From the NCBI GenBank assembly GCA_002794785.1, contig NBBA01000020.1:558001-622000 (forward strand): a stretch of DNA of 64,000 nt, in the 5' to 3' direction. This document shows positions 25,747 to 37,971 of the stretch, piece by piece (within the stretch, counting starts at the first letter, position 1; each line of letters starts with the position of its first letter). This DNA comes from Coniferiporia sulphurascens. Taxonomy: Eukaryota > Basidiomycota > Agaricomycetes > Hymenochaetales > Hymenochaetaceae. The notes beneath the pieces were generated by a model that saw nothing but the letters and a program-made list of their open reading frames with translations, was not told where the DNA came from and made no database searches. The translations under genes and the position numbers were made by a program.

Positions 25747-26000
25747 CATCAGGAAAACCCCAAATCCTATATAGTATGGCAGGAGAGCTATATAGTTGTA
25801 TATAGCAATATATATGACTATTTTTGTGCCCTATATGTAGTATAGCATATATAGCACAATATAGTACTATATAGTACTATATACTCACTCAATGCTACTA
25901 TATTGTAGTTTATAGCTTTATATAGTATTGCCACTGATATATATGATTATACAAAGTATTTTGTCTATTTTATAATATTTCAACTATGGACCATCAGCAG
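25747..26000. repeat. Left terminus and subterminal TATATAG repeats
   Basis: The terminal inverted repeat (about 30 bases with a few differences) is followed by some 230 bases in which TATATAG, GCTATATAG and TAGTACTATATAG recur in both orientations. In CACTA-related transposons, subterminal repeats of this sort bind the transposase; the same role here is inference. Confidence 0.7.
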
Positions 26001-26022
26001 TGGCAAAATGTACATGATGGGG

Positions 26023-29000
26023 CTAATACACTGATTGGTAGGTATGGAGACTTCCCCAGTTGTTTATATAAAATGTATCACAGTCATCTAGGACAGTATG
26101 GGATTTCCAAGATGGATTTACCTTTCCATTCCCAAATACTGGCACCAACTGAATGCTATGGTGAATTTGAGATAAACAGATGATCCCACCTATTATTTCT
26201 CCAGTGCCCCTTTCTTTGTGCTTTCTGATCTCATAGAACCTTGAAGCCACATCTGGCTCTGCTCTGGCTCTGGTGTACCAATCTACAAAGGCTAATGGCT
26301 CACATGGCACACCAAGGCCATTGTCTGTGAATGACCTTGGAAGGGAGAATATAATCTTAACTCTTCCTGCTCGTGTACCTGAATCACCCATTAGTGAGGA
26401 AATCAAGATGTAAATATAAGCCTTACCATCAAGACTAGTATTGTCCTGAAAGTCTGATTCAGCTGGGTCCACCTCAACAAGAACTATGTCAAAGTGAGCT
26501 GGAATGATTTTCCCTTGATTATCAACTCTTTCTGGGCATGCATGAAATGTGTCCATGACTTCCTTGTCCTTGTCAAGTCCCTGTATGTCCTGATGGCACA
26601 GGTGCACAGTTGTCCAAACATTGATATTGGAGAAGGGAAGGGGATAGTCTTGAACCCTTTGGCTGTAGGTATTCATAAGTCCATGTTTGTACAGGTACTC
26701 CTTGAGATACCAAGTGAACCATGGTGCTCTGTGTTCTTCCATGACCAGATCAATATTTCTGTTGGGGAATGGTGCAATCTTTGCCAATAATATGGGTTGT
26801 CCCTGCCTTGCTTTAAGTAGTGGTGACAATGACTCTTCCTCATGAGTGTGTAAGGCCAAGAGTTGCTGGAATGAAGCAATTTTCTCCTGTCTGTCAAGCC
26901 ATTTTAACATCTGTGGCCTTTCTTCCCTCTTGTTTGATGCCTGAAAAGCTTGTTTTGCAAAGTTGATATGTAGGCGCTCAAATAGCTCAGTGCTATAGTT
27001 GTCTGTAGCACCAAAGTTCATGATTGATGACTTGTAATGAGGTAGAGATGCAAGTTTGGGAATTTCAAAGTCTGATCGTATCCCAAGCTCAATAAAAATG
27101 GATTTGTGCATGTGAAATGTGTCAAGGGCATCTTCCAAGTACCCTAAGGTTTCTTCACTGTGGCTGGGATACTGTGCAATATATGTAAAGTCCAGGATGG
27201 CCTGTGTTGCAATTACCACTTTCTTGGGAACACCATTGGCAATGGCACCAAGTAATAGTTTCATCATCTGCTTGCGCTCTGTCCCAGACACATTTGTTAA
27301 GCTGGAGAGCCCTTTTGGAAAATGCCGGATACCATGGGAAGGAGGAAGTGATTTTATCCATTGGTCAAATTCTTTCTGTGATAATGCCAGTTGACCCCAT
27401 CCCAATACATGTTTGCATACTCCTCCATGGAGCTGGTGGAGAATGTCAGGTGTCATAGATGCATGGATGTTGAGATAAGGTAGGTTCTCCCAAAATGGAC
27501 TGTGGACATGGCCATTGAGATTGTTCTCTGGATCTTGGCAGACAGTATGGAATGCCCGTTTTGGATGGTTTAAAGCTTTGTCAATAATGTCCAAGGTTTT
27601 CTGGGATGTGCAAAGTTCACCAATTCCAGGATCTCCAACATGCTTTTTCCCCTTGTCACATAGAATGCACCCTCCATACTTGACACATGTAGCCAAGCAC
27701 TGCTCAGGATAGTCAGCAGGATAGCATGCTACAATGGGAAAATTGCTTCGGATGTCACCATCAGCCCCAGTCATGTCTATGCCTTCCCTTCCAGCCTTCT
27801 CTAAGGGTTTTAATATGCATTTCATAGATTCATGGAAAAGGTGATGTGTCTTGCGTCTGATTTCATCTGGGGAGAGATTGGCAGATGTTATTTTATCTGT
27901 GGATAGGTATGCCAAGAGTACACAGGCTCTCTGGGTTGGCTTCTTCCGGATAGCAGGGGGATGTTGCCAATTGTCAGATAGACTGGATAGGCCTGTTTGC
28001 TCCCACAGAAATTGGTTAATTGGGTTTTATCTGTTGAAATAATAACAGGAACAACTGTTGCCCCTACTGGCAGTAGCTCCTAAAAAGAAGCCTGCTCAGG
28101 TATTTTTGTGAAAATATTGTAAAGGTAGCTCACTTGCACTGTCCACCACCATTTACCAGTCCACATTTCATTGTACAATCTTGAGTCTCGATCTGAATTT
28201 GCCCACATCTTCATTGGTGCATAGACCATGTGCTTTCCATATGTAGGATTTCTCCATAGACTTTTGATGGCTTCAATAGGATCACGATACTGAATGAGAT
28301 GGGTTTCATCTGGATCATCAGCAAGTCTAATGGTAGTTTCATGCCATGGGGCCATTCCTGGAAGCTTGTCTATTTTCTTGTATAGATTGTCCATATTGTG
28401 GAAAGACAATCCAAGCCTGTCAACAAGCTTTAAGAAAAGTAGAATTCACTATATTGGAAAAAAGATTAATGCACTATATAACTTACCCCTGGGATTTTAA
28501 GGAGCCTGTCTGATGCTAACTTTCCAGAACTATCCTGTATGAGCCACTTTGCTACCATCCAGTCAAGCTCAGATGTGAAAGGTTCATATAGATTGGTTGA
28601 TGTGGAATTGTTACCTATGGAGTGGGCATCCCTGTATTCTTGAGCTGTCTGTGTATGGCCCACAACCCTTCCTGCTGTTGGGTGGGTGTCACAGACTGTG
28701 GGAGTTTCATCTATACGGGCTCGTTTTGGTGGTATGGGTAAGCCCTCATACAATGTCCCTGGCATAAGGTCTGTGTGGGAGATTGAAACTGGTGCATAGT
28801 CATCCCCATCCATCACAAACCCATCATCCCAATTAAGAGGGTCAGCATTATCATCTTCCATAGCACTGGGAGGGTCATCCTCAAGGTTTTCACCTTGTGG
28901 AACATATATGGAGACAAGTTCTGAGAATTTCCCTTTATTGTACCATTTGCAGCTTTTGGCCCTGGAAAGGTGAATGTTCCTCCCACGAATGGATGGGAAG

Positions 29001-29074
29001 TCAGTTCCACAGGCAGGACAGATTCAATCAATTTTTGTTTGTTGGAGGAGTGAGGTTTGCCTGAAGTTGTTCAT
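26023..29074 (-). pseudogene. Plavaka-type transposase, inactivated
   Basis: Transposase of the Plavaka group (related to the KDZ/CACTA superfamily), common in Agaricomycetes. Minus-strand exons: 29074-28487, 28427-28134, 28079-26023; introns are short. Order of parts: an N-terminal zinc-binding motif (CPACGTDF), the conserved TSELDWMVAKWL stretch, the TGKWWWTVQ block, then the long catalytic exon with FPIVACYPADYPEQC, PDILHQLHGGVCKHVLGW and FERLHINFAKQAFQ. Two lesions are visible. One is an in-frame TGA at 29,026-29,024, shortly after the first ATG. The other is a one-base loss in a five-base C run (minus strand, near 27,957-27,961), after which the frame continues intact to the stop. Full length would be about 980 aa, normal for the group. 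An ATG at 28,861 could start a shorter product but would not bypass the frameshift. Confidence 0.85.
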
Positions 29075-29211
29075 GATTGTAGAGTAGTTGACAAGGGATG
29101 ATGGTGGTTCAAGATCAAGGTAGGTGTGGGAAAATGGACTGAGTGGGGATGTATTTCAAAGTCAGGATATGTCAGCATGATTATCTAATTATCTATCTCC
29201 CTTCAAATATA

Positions 29212-31111
29212 TCATTTCTCAAGCTGTGCAGCTTCAGCTATCAACTCCTCCAGCTCATCAACCTCCATTTCCACAGGGCCCTCAGCCTCATTGTCTCCAG
29301 AATTCTCAACATCCATTCCCCCCTTCCAGTCTACCTCTGAATCAACCAAATACAATCCCTTCTCAAAGGATTCAATAAAGCTCTTAGAATTTTCTCCCCT
29401 ATAATCCTGACAAATATATCCATGGGGTCCTGTGAGAAATACAGGATGTTAGTATGTTATATGTATTAAGAAATCCATACTGTACCTTTATTGGCCCTGT
29501 ACTCCATTTTCTTAACATAGATATCCCCTTCCCCTGGATGTGCTTTCTCAATGGCATCCCTAATGAGTCCCCTGATACTATCATTATTCTGAATGACTTC
29601 ATGGGTATGCAGGATTAAGGTGTGAAGTTGCATAGTGTCAAAATGAGCCATGTCTTGCAGCTTGATGCCATGGGCTATGGTCAGCTTCTTCTTGAGTCTA
29701 TGTGCCAGTCTCTTTTGGTCTGCCCTACTAAGAAGGCCTGCCAGCAGATCTGCAAGGTCCTTTGAGCTCTTTAGCTTCCTTTCCATCTCCTCCTTTTCCT
29801 CCACTGTCTTTGTGAGCTCAGCTTTAATTTTCTCAGCCTCTGCCTTGATTTGTGCTGTCTCTTCCCTGGCCATCCTAGCATCTGCCCTGAGTGCTTTCTC
29901 AGCCTTCTGTGCTGCATGCTTGGCAGCCCTTTCTGCTTTGTGCCTTAGATTCTGGGAAAGTGCAGTATGTTCAGCATGAAATGCTGCTGCAGATTTCTTT
30001 CCAGACCTAAGCAAGCGCTTAAACTGCCTCTTAGAGAGGCTGGACTTGTGCAGGGGTGCACTGACGTCCTGGGAGCTTGGGGACTGGCGAGGGTTTTTGG
30101 ACACCCAAGAAACAGCATCAGAAATTGCCAACTTGACCTCAGCATCCTGCTCATCATCAAGGAATCTGGAGAGGTGATAGGTGCTTGGGTCTGCAAGCCG
30201 AGCAAGGGCATATTTGCTGACACATTTGAGGTGCTGATAAGTTGAAATAGTGGGTATGAAGCCCTGTTTTAACCTAGAATGAGTAGCTGATACCATAGAG
30301 AGGACAGAAGGTAACACAGACATCAGCAGATCTTGATCCTGGCATGGACCTTGCCATGACTAGGTTACTAGGAATTATCTCCTTGTCTGCTAGCAATCAG
30401 AATATTGTCCAAGATCAAGCATCAGATAGACTTACTTGGAAATGTGCATTCATCATTGCCACAGAGGGCTCTGCCACAAGATGGCTCCCAGCAGATAAAT
30501 GTGTTTGCACAAGATGCAATTTCTTTGGTCCTCTGGTTGTTATTCTCAGTAGCCTGCACTTTCTGTTCTGTCCGACTCTTGGAAGCCTTGGGATGCTGCT
30601 GGTGTACTGCACCATCATCTGCAGCTTTAACTTGAGCAAGATGACGGCTTGCACAGTGGTCCTTCTTCTCTTGTCTAGTCATTCCCTTCCAACAAACATC
30701 AAACTAACCAGCTAAAATTAAGAAAGATTTAAAGCTCACTTGGAAATCCTTCTGCTTTTTTTTCATGGCTTGGATTGACTCTGATTGACCTCCAGTGGCT
30801 GTGTCAAGTCCGAAGATCAGGGATGAGTCAGCAACTGCATGCACATTTTGCAACGTACCTGGATTGGTCTCTGTTGCCGGTGTATGCTCCTCACTTGGCT
30901 TTATAACCTCTCCTGCTGCTTTATCATAAGCCTGTAGTGTTTCTCGGACACGGTTTGGATGTGAAGCTGCAGCTTGCTTGGAACCAATAGTAGGCTCAAA
31001 AGTTGCATTAGTGACAGCTTTTGCAATGACTTCTTCTCGAGTTGGCAGCTTTGGTCTACCATTCTTGTACTTGGTTGCATCTGATGGAGTGTTTCTAGTT
31101 GCTGGTGGCAT
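29212..31111 (-). CDS. Element accessory protein: Cys motif plus coiled coil
   Basis: I do not recognise a named family. Four exons on the minus strand (31111-30740, 30703-30436, 30349-29486, 29429-29212) close in phase and give 573 aa without a stop. From the N-terminus: a basic, low-complexity region (starts MPPATRN); a possible metal-binding patch, CWEPSCGRALCGNDEC, about residues 197-212; a central predicted coiled coil rich in K, E and A (about residues 320-400); a helical basic segment; and an acidic C-terminus rich in E and D. There is no signal peptide or membrane span. It lies directly upstream of the transposase on the same strand and shares its AT-rich composition, unlike the GC-rich captured fragments next door. 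I infer an element-encoded accessory protein, perhaps DNA-binding. Confidence 0.72.
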
Positions 31112-31199
31112 GATAGAGGAGAGATGATGGTGGTTTCTGCTCAAGTTGGGCCAGCCGTTAAACAGGCAGTAGGCACATGTCATCAGCTACATACATTGC

Positions 31200-32200
31200 T
31201 CACAAGCAAAGACGGAAAATCTACATCTATCTCACCCATGTGTACGTGACCAAGTTTTACCTATTCTTACTATCATTCCCTCAGAAACCACAGTCCTCTC
31301 CCTATTGAAACAGCGTACAGTTTCCATTGATGAAGGTGACAGTTGCTCAAGTTTTGTTCAGCATGCTAACTGATCAGGTATATGAAAGAGACATACAAAT
31401 GATTCAGGAAAGGACAAGAAAGCTGAGGAACCTGTTGGTTTCGGTAGCTTTGAAAACAGGTCCAAAGCAGGTGGCAGCGAGCTCGACCACGAGCACCAGG
31501 ACTGCGCTGCAGACGAAGCACCGGGACTTGAACGTGTGGTAGCAGGGCTGATAGTCGTCCCACTTACTGTGCGACCAAGCGAGACAGACGCGCTGCCGCT
31601 CGATGTGTGCATTGTGCATATGTTCTGGTGCGAGCGGCAGACGGAGCATGGTGAGCGTAGGCACTGGTGCTGGCGCTGGCACTGGCACTGGCGGTGGGCC
31701 GGGCAAAAGTGTGTGAGCATTTGCAGCGTAATCCCTCTACAGGTAGGTCAACATCAGCATTCCCCAGCAACGGGTTCTTTTCGAAGACAAAAGGAGGTTT
31801 TCGTAATTTTGTGGGAGGTGTTGGGAAATGAGTGATCAATGCAAAGATCTGATGAGGATGGAAACACACGTACCTCTGCGGAGGCAGAGACGACGGCAAG
31901 GGATGTTGAGGATGTGGTGACCATCATCAAGCGTGTGCGCAAAGCATACACTGGAGCGGCCCGCTGGCTCTCAACCTGCATACCGATGTGGGGAAGATGA
32001 GGAGGAGGAGGGCAACAAGCAAGACACTTTTCCACATGTCTCACTACTGAGATGGTCAATCATGTTTGTACAACAGCCACTAGGTACTTATTCACAATAA
32101 CCGGCTCATTTTCTCACTGCTCTCATTCACCCGCTGTGCGTATGCTCTCATACCCATGTATTTCTGTCTTCAATACAATTCTATCAAAGAAACCAGAAAA
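31200..32200. other. GC-rich unassigned segment inside the element
   Basis: Base composition shifts to GC-rich relative to the element genes. The minus strand carries exon-like stretches (for example a PVPVPAPAPVP run followed by a Cys-containing segment near 31,450-31,700), but I recognise no protein. It may be another captured host fragment with degraded frames. Confidence 0.4.
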
Positions 32201-32212
32201 AGAACGAGACCG

Positions 32213-33610
32213 GTGCCCCAAAGTTGCCAGTCTCGAGGTTGTTGATTGCCATCGAAATCGTGAACGCCATGTTCACCTTGACTGAGCCGAAGTTGGTGGG
32301 GAACGTGAACTTGGAGCTTGGCATGTTGGTCGTCACTGCGATAACACCCATAGGGGCAGGGTTGCACGAGCCTGTCTGGATCTGCTGTCCGTTTGTTATG
32401 GGCTTGTTGACTGTCAGGCAGAAGTTGATGAAGTTGTTTGTCGAAGTGAGCGACGCAACCTGGCCTCCTGCAGGGGTCGCCTGTCCGTCCTGAGCAAAGC
32501 CAGTGGCAATTACGGCCGGGTCAAGAACTACGTAAAAGTGCGCATCAGCCTCGAGTATCCATACTTTTTTTTATAGCGGAAGAATAAAATATGCACCGTT
32601 CGAAGACTGCTCAGCGCTGGAGCTGCCGGCAGAGCTTGAGGACGTGGACGAAGCCGCAGACGAGGATGACGCTACAGACGAGGACGCTACTACAGACGAG
32701 GACGATACTGCAGCTGTGGACGATGCTACAGCGCCATTGGTCAAAGCGGATGACGAGGCAGCCGTCGCCGAAGATCCACCAACTGTCTTTCCCTGGTTGT
32801 TGACAGCAGCCACGTTCGCAAAGTTGGACTTGATGCCGAACGCAGCATTAAACGCATCGGCCTGCGCACCAGTGCCCGTGGCAGCTGCGTTCACAGCAGT
32901 GGTGCCGGTCTTGCAGTCCACAATCGCAGTGGCGTTCGCCTTGCACTTGGATTGCAGCTGTTGGCATATGAAATCAGTGATGACCGTGATCGCGTCGGCA
33001 GAGCCGTGGTTGAAAGAGTCTGAGACAAAATAATCATTAGTCTGAAGTGCGCAAACAGGGGGTTCGGACTGGACTCACTCGTGTTAACAGGGGCGAAGGA
33101 TGTCTCCTTACGTCCATCGAGGCCAGCCGCAAACTTGATCTCGGGCGACGAGCAGCTTCCGAAGCTAGCAGCCGTGGACGACGTGCCAGTCACGGTAGGA
33201 GCCGCAGCCAGGGACGCTCCGGTAGCCTTGGAAGCACCAGTGGACTTCCCAGCGGCGCTTGACTTCACGGAAGTGGCAGTCACTTTCGCAGAAGAGCTTG
33301 CGGCCTGAGTGGCCTTCGCTGACGAGCTCACAGCCTTTGTGGAAGAGCTCGCGGCCTGAGTGGCCTTTGCCAAGGAGCTTGCAGCGTGGGTAGCCTTCGC
33401 TGAGGAGCTTGCAGCGTGGGTAGTAACCTTTGCCAAGGAACTTGCAACGGGAGTGGCTTTTGTGACAAAGCTTGAGGCGACAGAGCTTGCGACATCGCTA
33501 GCTGCTGCAACAGAGGACGAAGACGATGCTCCTGCAGCCGGGCATGACAAAGCCGGTGCGGCTATGGCATTTGAATCAAGAATAAGGAGACTGAAAGCTG
33601 TGAGGAGGGT
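32213..33610 (-). pseudogene. Truncated secreted Ser-rich protein gene fragment
   Basis: Fragment of a basidiomycete secreted protein family (some homologues carry a misleading ribosomal-protein-S17-like label). Exons on the minus strand: about 33610-33079, 33019-32597, 32527 to about 32213. A hydrophobic secretion-like start (GTLLTAFSLLIL) is followed by a long Ser/Ala/Lys-rich linker, then FNHGSADAITVITDFICQQL, a second Ser-rich spacer, and the conserved block INFCLTVNKPITNGQQI through FTFPTNF to INNLETGNF. Sequence resemblance stops abruptly at about 32,213, so roughly the last hundred residues are missing. No ATG is in frame with the signal-like start; the nearest ATG (near 33,616) is one base out of frame. 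Introns are kept, so the copy was taken from genomic DNA. Confidence 0.75.
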
Positions 33611-33741
33611 GCCATAAGTAATAATTGTTCTAATACTTCAAGAGGCTGAATAAATTTTTAAGAAGAGTTTGGTGAGCATCTGTAATCTGATTTGTCATAA
33701 GGGGGTTATAGGACCTGTTATAGGGGGAGTTTCCATGGCCA

Positions 33742-34025
33742 GGATGGCTCAGTGGTTGAGTGGTTTCCGAACTGTATGGAGGCTTGTTCAGAGTCAGGTG
33801 CTTTCGGGTTTTCAAACCTTATGCATCTGCTACTGGGAATGGCACAGATACTGAGATGATATTAAGTCTTGTTCTCTAGGTTCCCTAGGTTCCAGTGGTA
33901 TTGCATATGGCATGAATAATGCTACCCTTCTCTATTTTATTTTATTTTATCTTATGTTTTGTGGCTTTCTCCCCCAGATGCTGCGGTGGGAGGGTCAAGT
34001 CCTGGGTTCGAGCCCAGTGAAAGCA
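33742..34025 (+). repeat. tRNA-like / SINE-like segment
   Basis: A perfect Pol III A box (TGGCTCAGTGG, 33,745-33,755) is followed 260 bases later by a strong B box (GGTTCGAGCCC, 34,005-34,015). A weaker B-like GGTTTTCAAACC lies between them near 33,809. No full cloverleaf can be closed at any spacing I tried. It is best read as one or two tRNA relics or a tRNA-derived SINE remnant. Confidence 0.4.
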
Positions 34026-34149
34026 AGGGAATTTTTATTATTTTTTCCTAATAAGTGCTACAATTCCCACGGGCCAGACACGCTGTGTACAGCATGCTCG
34101 TCACGCTGCTGAACTTCCCAAGCCCTGCAGTCTTCTATCCTGCATGTTG

Positions 34150-35875
34150 ACAAAGTGTATGGTGTCAATCTAGGAGGGTGGTTCGTGCTCGAGCTGTTTA
34201 TTGTGCCCGTGCTCTTCAAGAAGTACCAAAATCCGTCAATGCCGCTGGTCATCGATGGGTGATCACTGTCGCAGGCGATGGCTGCGGATACATCTACGGG
34301 CGGTGGACTGTCGTGGATAGAGGACCATTATAACATGTTCATGTGAGTGAACCAGTGTGTAAATACCAACATGAAAGACATGTCTGAAGACCCAAACTTT
34401 TGAAGTACTGAACAGGATATCACTCAAATTGCTGGTGTGGGCCTCAACTGGATTCGTGTGCCGATTCCCTATTGGACTGTCGACGAATGGTCAACTATTA
34501 ATGATACCAAACTGTTCCTTGCTCGTACCTCAAGGAAGTACACGCTTCGCCTTTTCCGCTGGGCACGCAAGTATGGTCTACATGTCAACCTAGACTTGCA
34601 CACAGCTCCTGGCTCACAGAACAGGTACAACCATTCCGGAAAGGAAGGACAGATAAGCTTTCTTAACAGTATCATGGGATTCGCAAATGCGCAGCGTATG
34701 CTTGACTACATTCATGTGATCGCTGAGTTTATAAGTCAACCTGAGTATAAGGACCTCATCTCGATGTTTGGAATCATTAACGAGCCGCTCAGTGGGAGTA
34801 TGGGTCAGGATCAGATATCTCATTTGTGCATACTGTACATGATTTCTTTCTCGTCCTCTAACTGTGTCTTTAAGCTATCTCCAAGCTTATGATATCGTTC
34901 ATAACATTACGGGTATTGGTCGAGGCAACGGCTTGTTCATCAGCATTCATGACGGCTTCAAGTCTTTCAGATTGGGCAAACTTCTTCCCAGGATTGGATC
35001 GCATAAACCTGGATACACATCAATGTTTTGCATTCAGTGGCCAGAGCATGGATCCCATTGGCCTCTGGCCTGCAAAGGCGTGCAATGCCTGGGGGCTGAC
35101 CATAAAACACAAGGTACGCCAACTTCATGTTACAAATATATACTAAATTGACTTGTTCCTCTTATGATTCTGGCAGCCAAACAGCTTTCGGAGTGACTGT
35201 TGGTGGCGAATTTAGTAATGGCATCAATGACTGCGGCTTTTACTTGAATGGGGTGGGCAGTGTGCCTGGATTTCCTGGTAACTGCACCCTCTGGATGGAT
35301 AGCACGCAATGGAACCAGACAATTGTTGATGGCCATAGGGATTTTGTGCTTGCTAGCATGGACGCATTGCAGCACTGGTTCTTCTGGACGTGGAAGGTCG
35401 GAGTATTTCTCTTTTTAAACCGCAGTTGCTCGCAGACTGAAGCGCACTCACTATATTCTAGGTCGGTAATACTTCGGCAACAAACACTGTACAGTCCCCA
35501 CTATGGTCGTACCAGCTTGGACTCGAAGGCGGTTGGATGCCTACCGACCCGCATGATGCCATTGGGAAGTGCGCTTCGCTCAGTGTCACCGGATTGCAAT
35601 TCGACGGCACGTTTTCCGCATGGCAGACAGGCGGCGCAGGCACAGGGACAATCTCTGCAGACGTACGCTCGTCATTCACCGCATGGCCACCCACCACAAT
35701 CAGCGGGGTCACGGGCGATGTGAGCCTCATGCCGACGTACACATCCACGACTACCCTGCCGACGCTGCCTCCCGACACATTTACTGGCGCACCAAAGACG
35801 CCCAGTGTCGGCGATGGCTGGGCGGATCCATCCGACATGGCGAGCCGTCTGACGGAAGTCGTGGGGTGCAGCTAG
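34150..35875 (+). pseudogene. GH5_9 exo-beta-1,3-glucanase pseudogene
   Basis: Resembles fungal exo-1,3-beta-glucanases of GH5 subfamily 9. Seen in order: YGVNLGGWFVLE (34,155 on), TSTGGGLSWIEDHYNMF, then the exon with GLNWIRVPIPYW, LDLHTAPGSQN and MFGIINEPLSG, whose E is the expected acid/base Glu. Then come LDTHQCFAFSGQ and a C-terminal exon series to a natural stop at 35,875 (TWKVGNTSATNT, LTEVVGCS). Introns are retained. The frame is broken at least near 34,965 (FKS-LSDWANFF needs a one-base shift), and the early part near 34,250 also fails to read through. It sits among other host fragments inside the transposon, so it is probably captured and decayed. Confidence 0.8.
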
Positions 35876-36098
35876 TAAGTGGTGCTCAAATATTGACTGA
35901 TATCCTCGGTGATAGTCTATCTGTAATATATGGTGGCTTACACTCTTCTATCCAGCCTTGACCCGTGGTTTGCTCTCTGCCTGACACTCCTGTAGCTACG
36001 TGTACAGGCAGCGCAACCTCCACGAGGCTCACACACTGAATGCTGGTCACTCCCCTGCCAACGGCATGAAATACAAATGCAGAGGCAAACACACAATG

Positions 36099-36216
36099 GT
36101 TTACTTGAATGGGGTGGGAAGCATGCCTGGATTTCCCGATAACTGTGCCTTCCAAATGGATAGCACGCAATGGAATCAGACAATTGTTGATGGACTTAGG
36201 GATTTTGTGCTGACTG
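36099..36216 (+). repeat. Second partial copy of a glucanase exon
   Basis: About 118 bases repeat the exon segment at about 35,245-35,355 (YLNGVGSxPGFP, MDSTQWNQTIVDG), with roughly one change in ten. The surrounding sequence is unrelated. It is a second capture or an internal duplication of the GH5_9 piece. Confidence 0.8.
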
Positions 36217-36654
36217 ACAAGTCTGCGTGTGCCTATGAACTTCATGTCCACCTCTCCACCTTCTCATCGTCTGGGCTCATGCTCACCAGCATCCATACTG
36301 TCGTTGCCAACCTCTGTGTGAGTTTTGCTCAAAAATTTTCCCCTGCCATAGGCCTTGTTTTTCGGAGCTGGAAGGCAGCTTGGGGTGCCACATGTTTGCT
36401 TGTCGAGATTTTCGAAGGCTTGGGATCGGGCAGTGGGGATGTTGATCTCAGTGGTCTTTTTTTGTTGTAATGCATTTTGGCATTTTGACCCCTAACCCGG
36501 ACTGTGACGGGTAACGGGTTTTGCTTTCGCGTCATCGAGCCTTTCTTTGCAATAAAATTTACTGATTCTTGGATGCTGTAAAGGGGGTGAAGCGGGCTGT
36601 TAACATAACACCTATCGCAAACTGCAATAGGAGCGGACTGAAGACCGGGATAAA

Positions 36655-36960
36655 AAGAACAACATGTGGGACGTGCGGTGGAACGGGAACACAGACGTTC
36701 GTGATCGATTCCGGGTTTCAGATGGCCTCCATGTACCTAGCCTGCCATGGCACCGGCGCGACTGCACCGCGGGGAGGGGGGGGGGCGAGTGTGGCGACTG
36801 CAGTGGTGTAGGCAGAGTTCGCATCAGGAAGTCCGTCACCATCGACATCCCTGCAGGTGCGAGCACTCTCTGTCTCTCCGTCTACTGATGTCATTTCATC
36901 TGACCGCACTACCCTTACCTCTAGGTGTCGAGGACGGGATGACCGTGTTGAGCCGAGAGT
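36655..36960 (+). pseudogene. Fragment of an Mdj1-like DnaJ co-chaperone
   Basis: Two of the zinc-finger repeats of type I J-proteins are visible (CGTCGGTGTQTF, a degraded CHGTG, CGDCSGVG), followed by RKSVTIDIPAG. After a retained intron (donor GTGCGAG, acceptor CCTCTAG) comes GVEDGMTV. This is the central part of a mitochondrial Mdj1/DnaJ-type protein. Both the J domain and the C-terminal substrate domain are absent. The frame slips in a run of G near 36,775-36,785, and one CxxC is lost (MYLACH). A captured, non-functional fragment. Confidence 0.7.
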
Positions 36961-37099
36961 AAACAACTCACACGGTCGGAACTCATCCTGCGAGAGCAAG
37001 GAGATCACCATCTGTTGAGCACATTCACAATCCAACACGTCTCGGCCCTCAATCCTCCATAATCTCTCTATTTCTCTTTCTCCTCACACAGTCAAAGCT

Positions 37100-37960
37100 T
37101 CGCGGTATTTCATGTCTGAGACTCATTATACATCGCCTATAATCACCATGTCGTCCGTCTGAAAGGCCTGAAAAAGAAATTGGTTGGTCCATTTGCCCCC
37201 GACATTGTCATTTCCCCTCAATATCATCTTACATCTCCTAGCTTAGTAGGAAGGATTCCAATTTTTGAACAAGAACAAGGATGATAAATCTACAAATGGT
37301 GTCGCCCTTCCCCCTCCGCCCAAACCTCAGCTACCACAGATCCCGACTACCGCATTCTCCTTTGGCAGCGCTGGCGCAAATACCAACACGGGCGCCAGCT
37401 CGTCTAATGGCATCTATGGTACGTGTGTCGGCGCACAGACAGGCGCAGGACAGGTTCCTTCGACCTCCGGAGCCCAGGTTTGTGCAGCCGGATCGTGCAT
37501 CCCCCGCGCCACCTATCGTCGTTGTGAGCCCCGAAGCGCACCCAGAGCCAGGCCAACGTTCAGTAGGCGCATATGCTGGACAGGATCGGGTCCCACTTGG
37601 CGCAGACGTGGGCACGCCGCCACGTTCTGGCACGCTCGATCGCCTCTGCCAGACACCCAAGGACACCTGATGTCCCAAGGTAATTATATCCTCATGATGG
37701 AATAGGGGTTGTCCCCTGTCACCCACCTGTCGTCATGCTCCGATGTCCGTGGTGGACAATTTAAGGCTAGGTGGATACGAAGTCATCAACTGGTATGTTC
37801 CCCTTTACTGTTGCTGTTTGATAAACAAGAATAAATGCCAGCAGTACCCTGCCAAACCCGTATGAGGGTCTCCAAATAGCTTCGCAGTTACTCCTTGTTG
37901 ATGGAGGCTAGTCCATCATATACCTGTCTATAGACAAATGTACCCAATACAACTGATACC
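37100..37960. other. Unassigned segment inside the element
   Basis: A proline/alanine-rich coding-like stretch lies at about 37,290-37,670 (two overlapping frames), but I recognise no family. It may be another captured piece. The remainder shows nothing. Confidence 0.35.
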
Positions 37961-37971
37961 ACAACTCTAAT

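Noticed and set aside
33047..33617. Plus-strand frames rich in Ala/Val/Glu
   Set aside because: Antisense reading of the Ser/Ala/Lys-rich linker of the secreted-protein fragment; the minus strand carries the conserved domains.
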